DNA of 64,000 nt from Oryzias latipes (Eukaryota > Chordata > Actinopteri > Beloniformes > Adrianichthyidae): assembly GCF_002234675.1 (NCBI RefSeq), contig NC_019862.2, forward strand, positions 26,796,707-26,860,706, in the 5' to 3' direction. Each line of letters begins with the position of its first letter. The stretch's first letter is position 1. The translations under genes were made by a program, and so were the position numbers. The notes under the pieces were generated by a model, which did no database searches, was not told the DNA's origin, and was given only the letters and a program-made list of their open reading frames with translations. Below, piece after piece: positions 22,960-44,578 of this stretch.

Positions 22960-23991
22960 AGGGTGAAATATTCAAAGCCATGAAGTAAAGACGATAAAAG
23001 GCAAATAAACTACTTTTTGGCTCCAATGAATTGTTTTTTTTAATATTTACCATTTATTTACAATTTAGAGTCTCTAATTAACCTGTTAAGGCATGTTTTT
23101 GGACTTTGGGACACGAGGAGAACATGGAAACTCCATATGGAAAGGTTCCAGCCGAGATTTGAACCACATTCTCACGGTGATGTAAGCGTGCCGCCCCACC
23201 TGTTAGTGTTGACTTTTTCCCCCATAAAACTTAAGTGTGGAATACAATAAGAGAGGAGCTGGTTTGACGGTGAGAGGAAGTGATTAACATAGGAGTATCA
23301 AAATAACAAAGGAGCATCTTAACAATTAGTTTCACCGACAGATGAGATGCTGCTCATAAATTTCTTTTTAATTTACAGATAATGAAACTGCCCTGAAATA
23401 TACTTTGAATATAAACACAACAAAGAAAAGGCAAAGAATTTCCAAAAAGAAATCTCTTTTAATAAAGATGACAGAACCCATAGCATTACTTTCGGTCACT
23501 TCAATGATTTCCAGCATGGAAGAAGCAGATTTTATAAATACCCCCCACAGAACCATTTGTGTCTTCAGATTAATAGTACAAAAGATCACTCGGATTGATT
23601 CAGCTCAGTCAATCATTATATTAAAAAAAAAAAAACAGGCAAAACAGGTGGATGCTGTGTCCCCACCCTTTGAGCATCCACATTCACATATAAAAAAAAG
23701 TCTCAAAAGTAAAATAAATAAGACTTGCAGATTGCTTCATGGTGTCAGTATGAAAGGATTCCTAACTTCATGCTGCGTTCAAGTGCTCTTCAAAACATCA
23801 ACAAACAAACCAAAGAAAAGTTGGTGTTAAAGGGTAAAACGACACACTTCATCTTGCCCGTCGTTCATTCGTGTTGGATGGGACAGCTTCTTCCACAAAC
23901 ACTTGTTATTGCACAGCATGGCATCACAGTTTCTCCCAAAAATAAAAGGAATGGTGCTCTCAAATGCTCCCGTTCTTTTCCATCTCTCTGC
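22960..23991. other. Downstream region of UAP1; 3' UTR and unassigned sequence
   Basis: Immediately downstream of the UAP1 stop on the minus strand. The 3' UTR must lie here, but no canonical AATAAA was found close to the stop; ATTAAA occurs on the minus strand near 23462 and 23373. No other gene is seen. Confidence 0.4.
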
Positions 23992-34554
<10,563 letters not shown>

Positions 34555-35302
34555 GATAAACAGTGCCAACCTACAAGAAGAGAACAAGTTCATGGATTTA
34601 AATAAGAGAAAAAAGAAAAAACGTTGTTGTTAAAAAGTAAAGTATTTTTTAACTTGGCATAGAAGACAAATTTTTTCAGTTTTTCCAGACAAAAACACAA
34701 ACAAAATCAAAACAAAAGCATTTTTGTCCACTAGGCCGTCCCTAGCAAAACAAGCCCAACAGGTGAGAGCACAGAACCAGAAAATCAATCCACCTTAAGA
34801 GGATTTCCCTCTTTGTTTGAACCCACACCCACGATGAGCAGCTAGTTGCACCAGGAAATCATCATAGACACCTCCAGCTAGAGTCCAGGGGAAGGGATGC
34901 TGCGAGCTGGACGTCAACTAAAGCCTCACATCTGCCGGTCACAGTCACGGTCTCAGCGGGGAGTCAAGTTATTGATGGAACTTTGAAAGTTGACGTTTGC
35001 TGGAGAACTGCGGCAGCGGGACATGAATGACAGGAGAGGACAGCCAGGATGCCTCGACTCGTCTGCTGTTCAGAAAACGACTCCACAACTGCTTTATGTT
35101 CGGGATAAAACCCAAAACTTAAATAATATTAATAACCCTCATGTTTGCTGCTGCCCTCTCTCTCAGAAGAACCGACAAGTCAAGAAGAAGTGTGAGGACG
35201 CGGTGAGCCGCGCACAGACAGAGGCTCTCTGTGGGAGGAAACTCGTCGAGAAATGAAATATAAATTAAAATAGTTAACTATAAAGAAACATTAAACTCTC
35301 AC

Positions 35303-35430
35303 CTTTCCGCAGTCCTGTTTCCCTGTATGAAATGACCATCAGTGTCAGTGGCTCCGAGCTCCCAGCAGTTGGTCAAAGCTCCGCCCACCGATCTACACCT
35401 CCTGCTACGTCACGTGGAACGTGGCAAAAG
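35303..35430 (-). promoter_or_regulatory. uap1: UAP1 5' non-coding exon and promoter
   Basis: A donor (GCGGAAAG|GTGAGAG) at 35303 matches the acceptor of the first coding exon, so a non-coding first exon is likely. The GC-rich segment upstream has a GC box (CTCCGCCC, about 35380) and TACGTCACGTGGAACGTGG at about 35406-35424. The latter holds an E-box (CACGTG) and two ACGTG cores of the kind bound by XBP1/ATF6-type bZIP factors. Regulation by the unfolded protein response is an inference; the transcription start is not fixed. Confidence 0.5.
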
Positions 35431-35439
35431 CGGCGGCGC

Positions 35440-37840
35440 GTAGGATGGTGCTTTCAGGGTCCCCTCGTATATTTATCGATTCCCTTTGGACACTCCGATT
35501 GTCTGCTTTTCTACTCTGCCACTTAAAATCAACAAACAATTAAGATTTCTTTTTCAAAACTCAAAAAGGAAAACAAGTGAATTTTTTAACATTGCTGAGA
35601 AAAAATAAAGACTGACCTCCGACAAAAACTTACATACAAAAATAACATGCTTATAAAAAAATAATGCGCTTGTTTTTTTAACTTTCAACTCTGTATAACG
35701 TATAATAATAATCTATTAAAGTAAAATATTAAAAATATAGAAGTGTTGCTGAAACAAGAATATGCATATCCCTTTGACATGTGTTATTATTTTTGTAGTT
35801 AAAACTTTCTCATAAAATCCAAAGTACTGGAAAATGATGTTAAAGCACTCTGCATAAATCGGGATAGGTTTTGTTGCTTTATATACTTTGATTTTCAGTC
35901 GGTTAACAAGACTTTTTAATATTTTTTGAGTTTTCAAGCAGAACGTTTTGTTTGTTTGAACCATGGATTATTGATCTGGTCTGAAAATGTAGAATTATTT
36001 GGAAAAATTAATAAAACCCCTAAAGCTTTCTTAACTTGACAATCTAATCAGTGCAAACATTCTGGAGTTGATTTTTATCTGTTTTCATATCTTCCCTTTT
36101 TTTCCCAGGATCTTGGAGACGGCTCCAAATGGAAAATAAATAGATTACACTTCACTTTATTATGTCATTAAGTATTTTTTATTGTTTTCTTACTCCAATT
36201 TTCACTCCACTTTTCACTTGCTCTTTTTTTCCCCCGCACATTGACTTTTCATTCAGTTTGCATGGTCATTTATCCTAATTCAACCATAGTTCCGTCCAAA
36301 TTAACCCAGTTCACCTATTTGTGTAATGCCAGTGAATAAAATATAACCAAACTAAACAATCTAGCTTGATCTTTACTGAGACCAGGTCCTCTTCTGGCGC
36401 CCTAAGTCAGAACTAAACATTATTGTTTCATGCAATTAAAATCCCAAACCATTTTTCTAAGGACATTAAACAACCTTCTTCTTTAAAAAAAGTCTAAAAA
36501 CTATTATTTTTATTCACATGTTCAGCAACTGAAGGACTCTGATCTTCTCTCTATTCTTGTTTTAAAATAACTTTTGACAATATATTGTAAAAAAAACTTT
36601 GATTGTGATTTTTTCTAGTGTGACTGTAGTTTGTGTTTCTGGGCTTTGGTTCTGTCTCTTTTGCGGAGCACTTTAAATTGCCTTTTGCATGGATTGTGCA
36701 ACAGTGCAGCAGAATTCATAGCTGCTACAACATCAAACATAATTTAAAAAAGGAAAGATGAGACAATCTGATGTTAAAAATGCACATGTTTTATAATCCA
36801 ATCAGTGAGGTGGTTTCAAGAGTGAGAAGCATAAACACCAAAACAGGTGAACTTCACATTTCTGGTCCAGCTACATCTATCAGAAAGAAACTTGGGGATG
36901 TACCTGTTCATAATGACTAAAATGAGGCTTCCTGTGTAAAGGAAAACCTTTTCAAGAGACAAAGGCCAATTCTACTGACATGAAACGTGCTTCTTTTTTA
37001 GCTGAGCGTGAAATCCAACAAACCTCCTCACTATTGAACAACTATAACCCTCGTTAGGGTTAAGTTTGAATAGAGAAATTGGCTGGAAGCAATTGGCAGC
37101 TCCTTCTGAACAACCTGTGCCTTAAAGAATGTGAAAATGAAATTACTTGGAGGACTTGTTTCACGATGAGAAAGATTAAAATACCAGTGAATATTAGTCA
37201 CACATGCTGCAGATCCAGAGAGTTTCAAAAGTAAAAATGCACATGGGATCACCCCCAGCTAGGAAATGACTTTTACTTTCCAAGAAAAATAGAAAAAAAT
37301 GCTGGAAAACATTAAAAAACAAATTAAGAGTTAGATTATATCCTCCTGAGAACCAGATCATTATCTATGTCCTCTGTAGTCTCCATTTTGTCTCTCCAAA
37401 AAGTCAAATTTCCCCGTCATCCCACCTAAACACAGAAGACATCAATGGAAAGGCCATGGTGTCCTGTTTTAAGCACGTCAGGACTTGGCCAAGTACTTTC
37501 AATGAATCAAATAACATAATCAAAAAAAATCCCCTATTGAGACTATAAACCAATAGGTTGGTTTAATGAAAGTTATTATGGGTATGGAATGAGTGTCAGA
37601 CAAGGGTCATTCAAAGTTTGTTAAAAGAAATTTTTTTTGAATAAATACATCTTCCTTGTAGGATGCTTATCTGAAAAAATAAATAGTTGAATAAACAAAC
37701 ATTCTTGCAAAAAAATGTATATTTAAACCTTTACATTTCACCTTTATAGTTCCCCGAAAAGTTACTTTAGAATATGTGAAATAAACGTTTGCACATGAAG
37801 TTCCAATTACAGCCACACGAAGGCGACACTTGCGTTTGCT
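35440..37840. other. Intergenic region between UAP1 and UBXN6
   Basis: AT-rich sequence with no recognised exon, RNA gene or complete repeat. The two flanking genes are divergent. Confidence 0.5.
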
Positions 37841-37953
37841 GGGCGGAAGTGGTTTCCTCTTCTGTTATGTTTTGGTTCTGTTAGACGTGCACCTTAGCTA
37901 AGTCAGTGGTTGTCGTTTTTTCGTTTTTTTCCCCCCACGACAGCTAAACAAAA
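37841..37953 (+). promoter_or_regulatory. ubxn6: UBXN6 promoter and 5' leader
   Basis: GGGCGGAAGTGG at 37841-37852 is a strong ETS-type site (CGGAAGTG), the usual core of a TATA-less housekeeping promoter. It lies about 110 bases upstream of the start codon. The precise transcription start is not known. Confidence 0.45.
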
Positions 37954-40900
37954 ATGAAGAAGTTTTTTGAAGACTTAAAAAAGGACGTGAAGTTTAAATC
38001 AGCTGGACCCGGAAAGAAGCTAACCGAGGACTCAAGGTAAACTGGGCGCTTAGAAAAACGTCACTAGGCTAATTAAAAGTAATCTAACTATCTTAACAGG
38101 GATCATTGTAAAACAGTGCAAGCATGGTTTCTGTCTGATCCCCTCCCATCGACAGTCGATCGATTTGAACACCTCACAGATCGATAAGCATTGTACTGTA
38201 GCCGACTAAATCCATCGGCTGATTATTTCAAGAGAATTCCGGCTTTTGTGACACCCCTCCCCTAATTTGGTAAAATTACATTACGTGTGCAAACTATCTA
38301 AAAAAATAAAAGAGCGGAGCTCCGGATCATCTGCCGGAAGCTGATAACATTTACTAAATACCGGAACCTTCCTGTGGTTGTGATCCTTACGTGTTTCTCT
38401 CATCACTAAACCGTTCAGCTCCAACTCCAAGCCCGCCCGGAGCGACTGCAACTCCCGGCAAAACCGCCGTCCTCCCAGCGAAGGAGCGCAGATGGCCGGA
38501 GCCGCCGCCCTGGCCAGGATCGAGCACCAGCAGCGCCCCAAGGTGCACACCTCCCAGGACGCGATCAGGATCCAGGGTGAGAGACGGGGGGCTGCACGAG
38601 CCCACCCGAAGATGGCTGTCTTCTGGGGGTTGACATGGCATGCAGACTTGGATTACATCGATGTTGTTATCCTGTCGACCAAAAAATGGATATTAAGGAG
38701 GATCCTTTTGTAGACCAAACTGAGGGGGTGTGAACTGACCTGATACGGTGTTGAAGGTGATGATGATCTAAATCATATAAGTTTAATCAGCTTCTGGTGA
38801 CTCGTTTAATCACTAAAGTAGTGACAGATTGGTTACATATGACAATAGAAATGTAAAATAATATAAATTCATTTTTTTAAAGATGAGGTAGTGTTTTTTG
38901 TCAGTCGATAAATGAAAATGGATCACAAAACCAGGGGTCTGCAACCTGAGGCTACGTGTGGCTGTTTTACCCTTCTACTGTGTTTCTCTGGTTAATAAGA
39001 ATAAACAGTACCTGTAAAGTAAAAAGCAAGTTTCTCCATCAATCCTTTGTAGTTTACCAAATTCGTACCAAAACACGGACGGATTTTTACGTTTAAAATC
39101 AATATAATGCCAGTATCAGAATTCATACTTAAGATGTATCAGATTATAACGCAGATCGTCTGTTTTTGAACTCAGGGATTTTAAATGCATCTCATGGTTT
39201 AAAAAATACAGAAGAGTCACTTAATCAGCTCTAATTTAGTTTGTTAGATTGATGAATTTCTGGCTGAGATGCAACACAAATGGTAAAATAAAGTAATGAC
39301 ACTACATTCGCTGCACTGAGTGGATCCTTTGTGGCATGGGGTGTTTTTTATTTTTGAAGGGAAGTCATGGGTCTATGAATCAAGTCATAAACTATTCAGA
39401 TTTTGGGGGAAAAAAGGCTATTTTATGTTTATCTTTATGTTTTATCCATGCCAAAAACAAAAGTTGATTCATATTTATCATAGTCGTAACAGAAACAAAA
39501 ATACAAATCTGTGCTTTTTTTCCTCTAAAGGGAGAAATAAGACTTTTGTGGCTCCTTCCCAAATGGAATTGAAGGTTGCGGACTAAACGGTCTAAACGGA
39601 CCAAATGTTTTTCACCAAGGGCAGCAGAGAGAGAGGTGGTGACCTCTGACCTTGTGTGGTTTCGATGCTGTGTAGTTTCCAGCCCCTTCAACTGTTTCCA
39701 GTCACACCCAAATCTCCGGAGAGCTTTCTGTCTGTGAAAGAGCAGTATTCCTGTGAGTTCATTTGTTTATGTTTACAGTCAAAAAAGAGCTGGAAGCGGA
39801 GGCAGCGGCAGTGGCTGAAAAGGAAAAAGCAGCAACGGCAGAGGTACGAGTGCAATGAAGCAGAGGGTTTGCAGTTTACTGATGTTTATGGTGAACAGTG
39901 ACATCGAACAGCAGATAAGTAACAATAAAACCGTCTGTTTTTTATTTTTTCTTTTATTCAGGGATCCAAAGTGCCGGTGAAAGATCCAGCGTGCTTCTCA
40001 GTGTCAGGTGTTTACTTTACCTGTCCGCTCACCGGAGCGACACTGTCCAAGAGTGAGAGGGAAGTGCACATCAAAGAGGCGATCCTGATGGTGGGTCTCC
40101 TGCACTTTTAGCCCCGCCCCCCCGAGATGCGTTGATTTGAAAACAGACAAAAATAATCCCGCTTCTGTTGTTGATAAAATACGGACTGTTTTTACACCAA
40201 CAGCGCTTTGAGGAAGATCCAGTCGAAGCTTCAGTCATGATGGTGCACACCTTTAACAAAGATAAAGAGAAAGTGAAGGCAGCCGTGGAAATCATCAGCA
40301 AGTAAGACGTTCATTGCTGATTCTATTAATTAGACTAATCAAACTCCACCTTCATGAGGATTTAACTTCCTATTAGAATACAGTTCAAACATTAATTTCT
40401 ACTGTTTGGTCTCTGACTCCAAAATACCTCTTTGTTTTTACAGATATGTTGAAAATATTTGCAAAAATCCAACAGAGGAAAAGTACAGAAAAGTCAGAGT
40501 CAGCAACAAGGTTTTCCAGGTGACGATCAAACTGTTTCCTTTGACTCTTGGCTCTGCCCACACAAAGTAATGAGAATTATTTGTCTTTCAGGAGAAAGTG
40601 CGTTGTGTGGAGGGCAGTCGAGAGTTTCTGCAGGCTCTGGGCTTCATCAGCATTATGCTCCCAGTAGATGGACAAGGTAAAATAATCCAGACAATTATTT
40701 TACCTTCTTCTTATTTTTTTTTGAATCTGAGATTATTGCTAGTTTATCTTTTGCTTACATGTGTCTGTCTGTCATGGATGTCAGAAGAGGAAGAGGAGTT
40801 CCTGGTGTTGCCGGAAGCAAATCCCGATGCCTTGGAGCTGATGAAGGAGCAGCGAGATCGCCTTCAGAGGGGAGAGCCCGTCAGAGCAAAGTTGGACCGG

Positions 40901-42447
40901 CAGCCTCGAGCTTTTCGGCCCTCCCCTCACGCACAACAATTCGAGTTGCCGCCTGAGTTCTACAACCTGACAGCAGAGGAGCTCAGGAAGGAGCAGCAGC
41001 AGAGGTGGATGACATCACAGAATCAGTACTCTTTAAATTGGCTTCTGACTTAACATAAACACTAGATATCTCTTCATTTTGGTTTCATCTGTGAATAAAT
41101 CTTCCCTCCTCCTGACAGGGATCTTCTTGCCTCATTTTCAACATGTGGTACTGAAGGCTGTCTAAAATAATCCTCAGCACTCGGATTAATTAGAGTTGAA
41201 TTTTTGTTCTTCAGGAGTGAATTGGTGGAGAAGAACGCCATGCTGCGCACCAAAGCCATGAGGGAGAAGGAAGAACAGAGGGAGAGGAAGAAGTACAACT
41301 ACACCCTGCTCAGGGTCAGGTTGCCTGATGGGAACCTGCTACAAGGTAGAAGCTCACTGATCTTTGTCGACTCGTCATAAAACAGAGACTGAGTTATATG
41401 TCTCAATCTTTATAGACCCACTCCAATTAAATGTTTTTGGTATTTTAACATGTTCATATCATATTTTCTTTTTATGATGGAGGACATGTATAGCAAAAAT
41501 CAAGCTTGAAATTGCATTTCTGACATTTCTTTATTCAAATTGTTATGAATAAGAAGCAGATGAAAAAAGGCAGTTGGGACTATCAGGGACTGTAAGCTAG
41601 CGAGGGAGCACGTAAACAGCTAGATGATGGGAAGGGGGGGACCAGGCTTACTCTGCCCTAACAGTCCTGCCCCCTGCCGTTCTGCAGAAACTATGTCCTA
41701 GAAAACGACACAGATTATATAAATTCACTTCCTTCCACTTCCTTTCAACCAATATTTAATTTTATGTCTAATTATCCTAAGTTTGATTCCATGTCAAATC
41801 AAATCAAAAATTAAAAAAAGACCACTTTTACATTAGATCAAAAGCTGATAGGAGTGGGACTTTAAAGTTTGGGAATACTCTAGAAATATTTCACCGCCCT
41901 GTCCGTGACTCCGCAGGGACGTTCTATGCTTGGGACCGCCTCCCTGTGCTGTTTGAGTTTGTGCGGGAGTCTCTGGTGGACGGCTGGCAGCCCTTTGAAC
42001 TCATCGCTCCTGGGGGTCAAAAGCTTCAAGAGTCTGAAGAAGTCAGTTTTGCTGAATCTAACTTGGTGAGTTGAAAGTTTTTAGTTTTTCTGATGGTATG
42101 GATCAAAACCAGAAAAACAGACGTGTTTTACAGTTAACGGGGCAAACACCCGGAAATTTTATTTACACAATAATTTATTTGTATCCCAGCTTCTATTAAT
42201 GTTTTTGTTGTAAACATGCGCCAAAAAATGTTTGACCTTCTACACATTTTCTATCATACAAAGATGATGAGAAACTATTTTTTCCAGAATTACAGGTGAT
42301 GTTTAACTGCTCTCTGTCTAGGTCCCTGCAGCCCTGATTACATTTGCGTGGGACGCAGCCGTGCAGGCGGACATCGCAGCTGCAGGCGGACAGAGCCAGA
42401 GTCTGCTCAAGCCGCAGCTGCTTGAAACCATCGGGACGTTGAGCTGA
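37954..42447 (+). CDS. ubxn6: UBX domain-containing protein 6 (UBXD1), p97/VCP cofactor
   Basis: Coding exons: 37954-38036, 38419-38576, 39779-39843, 39962-40090, 40204-40301, 40444-40519, 40592-40676, 40785-41004, 41215-41345, 41917-42065, 42322-42447. The total is 1320 bases, 439 aa (human 441), and all phases close. The start MKKFFEDLKKDVKFKSAGPG is the family N-terminus. A VIM-like helix (MAGAAALARIEHQQR) follows at about residue 53. Exons 4-7 encode the PUB domain (from VYFTCPLTGATL to the FLQALGF region, about residues 103-231). The C-terminal UBX domain starts near residue 332 (YNYTLLRVRLPDGNLLQGTF). In known orthologues the protein binds p97/VCP through VIM and PUB and acts with it in endolysosomal sorting, ERAD and lysophagy. 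It is convergent with CHAF1A. Confidence 0.95.
38932..39587. mobile_element. Non-autonomous hAT-like element
   Basis: Begins CAGGGGTCTGCAACCTGAGG and ends with GGAATTGAAGGTTGCGGAC, whose reverse complement GTCCGCAACCT matches the start. The right terminus departs from the expected GACCCCTG and no target duplication is found, so that end is decayed. It lies in UBXN6 intron 2. 'tgtggctgttttacccttctactg' is typical of fish hAT (Charlie-like) ends. Confidence 0.55.
41411..41869 (+). repeat. TTAA-type MITE family A with a nested LINE-like tail
   Basis: AGACCCACTCCAATTAAATG at the left and 'gataggagtgggactttaa' at the right define the copy. In its centre, 41720-41810 is a copy of the 3' end of the ORF1-only element ('ttatgtctaattatcctaag' and AAATC repeats). 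It fills most of UBXN6 intron 9 (41346-41916). Confidence 0.8.
41720..41810 (+). mobile_element. 3'-end copy of the ORF1-only LINE-like element
   Basis: Shares TTATGTCTAATTATCCTAAG and the 'tcaaatcaaatc' tail with the minus-strand element at 7687-9490. It is extremely 5' truncated, as expected of retrotransposition. Confidence 0.6.
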
Positions 42448-43230
42448 GCCCTGACCTCATCCCTCCCTCCCTGCTACCTCCATCTCCCACACGCACGCAC
42501 AGCCAGGGGGAAAAGTGTCCCGTGATAAAAGTGATAAATGTATTTTTGTAAACTCTAACCTGAGGTAGAATCAGAGAAAGACAGAGGAGCGACTTTGTTT
42601 CGCTGAGCATGAACACTCAGCAGGTTGTGTTGAAGGAAGCTGTCAACTTATTTTTGTTGCATTGTGCGTGTGAACGCGGTTTAGTTGATGTTCTCTTGTA
42701 GCAGCCCTTTGGTGCTCGTACCAACAAATCCAGCAGTCAGGTAGTCTCTGAATTCTTCTCTGTTAACACTTTCTTCCTTTTTTAAGGGTGTATGTTGGGT
42801 CAGGAAGCTCCTGCTTTTCCTGTTCAGTAGCCGTCTGGCTTTGTTTTGTTGTTGTACAGCAGATCCTTTCTGTGGGAACTTTAGCTGTGAGCAAAACTCA
42901 CAGCTTTTCTTCATCAGACTGAGACCAAGAAAGGCATCTGTCATTGCAGGTAGCTGTAGATCTTAATGCAAGAGAGACTGACTGTAACCATGTCCCAAGT
43001 ATTATTCCACTTTTCCAACCTGAAGCACTTTTGAAAGAGTATTTAAATGTTCTAAACAGCTTTTACTGTTAAACTAAACCCGGCATCGCCTGCTTCTGTG
43101 ATCAGCTCTTTGAGTTTGGATGTGATTTATTTCTGTCCAGATCGGCAGCATGAATTTCTGCCATCCGAGATTTCTGGAGAATAATGAAATCATGTGAAAC
43201 AGTTTTCAAATAAACAATGTATCAATGTTT
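42448..43230 (+). other. ubxn6: UBXN6 3' UTR
   Basis: Follows the UBXN6 stop codon (TGA at 42445-42447) and ends shortly after AATAAA at 43209-43214. Confidence 0.6.
43209..43214 (+). terminator. ubxn6: Polyadenylation signal, UBXN6
   Basis: Canonical AATAAA, about 760 bases after the stop codon, followed by a GT-rich stretch. Confidence 0.55.
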
Positions 43231-43584
43231 TGATGACCCACTTTATAAGTTGGCAGAAAGTCGTTAGCTGGTCTGTTATTTAAACCAAATTCTCACGCTT
43301 TTCCTGCTAGTCTACAATGACATGTGACAAATAACATTTGAAATAAATGAAATTGGATTACATTAAAAGTACATAAATAGCATTTGTGGTCTGGAGTTGG
43401 CAAAAGCAAGTTCAAGACAAGTTTGAAGTCCATTAATGAGAGGCTGCTCCCATCCATGCTCACATGTAGAAGAGCTTCACCTCTGCAGTTCTACTTTACT
43501 GCATTTGTGTTTCGTTACACAAAATTTACCGGCTGCCTGTGAACGTGTCATGTCTGTCAAACAATTGGACATTTCCAGACTTGT

Positions 43585-43796
43585 AACCCTTGTGCTATCC
43601 TAGGCACTTTAACTAGTGGGTCATCTAGACCCACTACTAGACAGTGCGGTGAACCTTTTTTCTTCAATGATTTGTGATCTTCACTGGTGTCCATGGATTA
43701 CATGAAATCTTTCCACCTTTGTCATGGTAGGGAGAACACGTCAATGTAAGGATCGGGTCATCTGGACCCCATAGGATAGCACAAGTTAAAGTGGCA
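43585..43796 (+). repeat. MITE family C, copy 3
   Basis: Termini AACCCTTGTGCTATC and GATAGCACAAGTT, with 'gggtcatctagaccca' near the left end and a related word near the right. It is uninterrupted, about 212 bases, between the convergent UBXN6 and CHAF1A genes. Confidence 0.85.
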
Positions 43797-44156
43797 GTAA
43801 GCAAAAAAGTTTAGCTACACGATCAATTAGGTTTGGGGTATCCTCACATGACCCGATACTCTTGAGATGAATAGATTCGTTTCATCTCCTCACTGGAACA
43901 AACACAATCAAACCACCACAAAATGAAGTTGGGGCAGCCAGGTTTTTTTTAAAACACAGAAATGTACTTGTTTCACCAATTACTTGAGGTTTTTAAATAA
44001 GCATGGACGGCAATCTGTCAAATAATGCTTAAATTCACCTTTATTATAGCAATGCCTCCGTTCATCTCTATAGGTTCTGGTCAAGTGCAGGGTTGAAGTT
44101 GTAGCCTCTACTGTCTAGTACTGAGTGATAGAGGAAATGTAAAAGGTGCAGTACTT

Positions 44157-44162
44157 TTTATT
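44157..44162 (-). terminator. chaf1a: Possible polyadenylation signal, CHAF1A
   Basis: AATAAA on the minus strand, about 415 bases after the CHAF1A stop codon (44579-44581). No competing signal lies closer to the stop that I noticed. Confidence 0.4.
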
Positions 44163-44578
44163 TATACTTAATGAATGTATCCCGTTCAAGTATTCTTAGA
44201 AAATATAGAATACATATTTATAAAAACAGACTGTATCTAGCTGTACACACCACTCCAGTGAGGAATCTGAGAGGGATTACACTGAATAAAGGAATCAAAG
44301 GAAATCACGTAAATGTACAGATGAATTTTTAGCGCTGTTCTTCAACCATTTCTATTTACAGTTAGGCAAAAAAGAAAATATGATGCTTTTTTTGTTCTCG
44401 ACCGCTCCAGAAAGCAACGGCAAAACCTCTCCTCCCTTCTCAAAGACGCTCGTCCAAAACCCACTGAATTTAGAAAATGTTTGAAACTTTTTCTGCTTCA
44501 CGTTTCCAGGAGACACGACCCGTCTTGGACAGAGTTCTAAACCCGTGGTTTGGATGGGGGCAGCAGTCGGTCCAGTCT

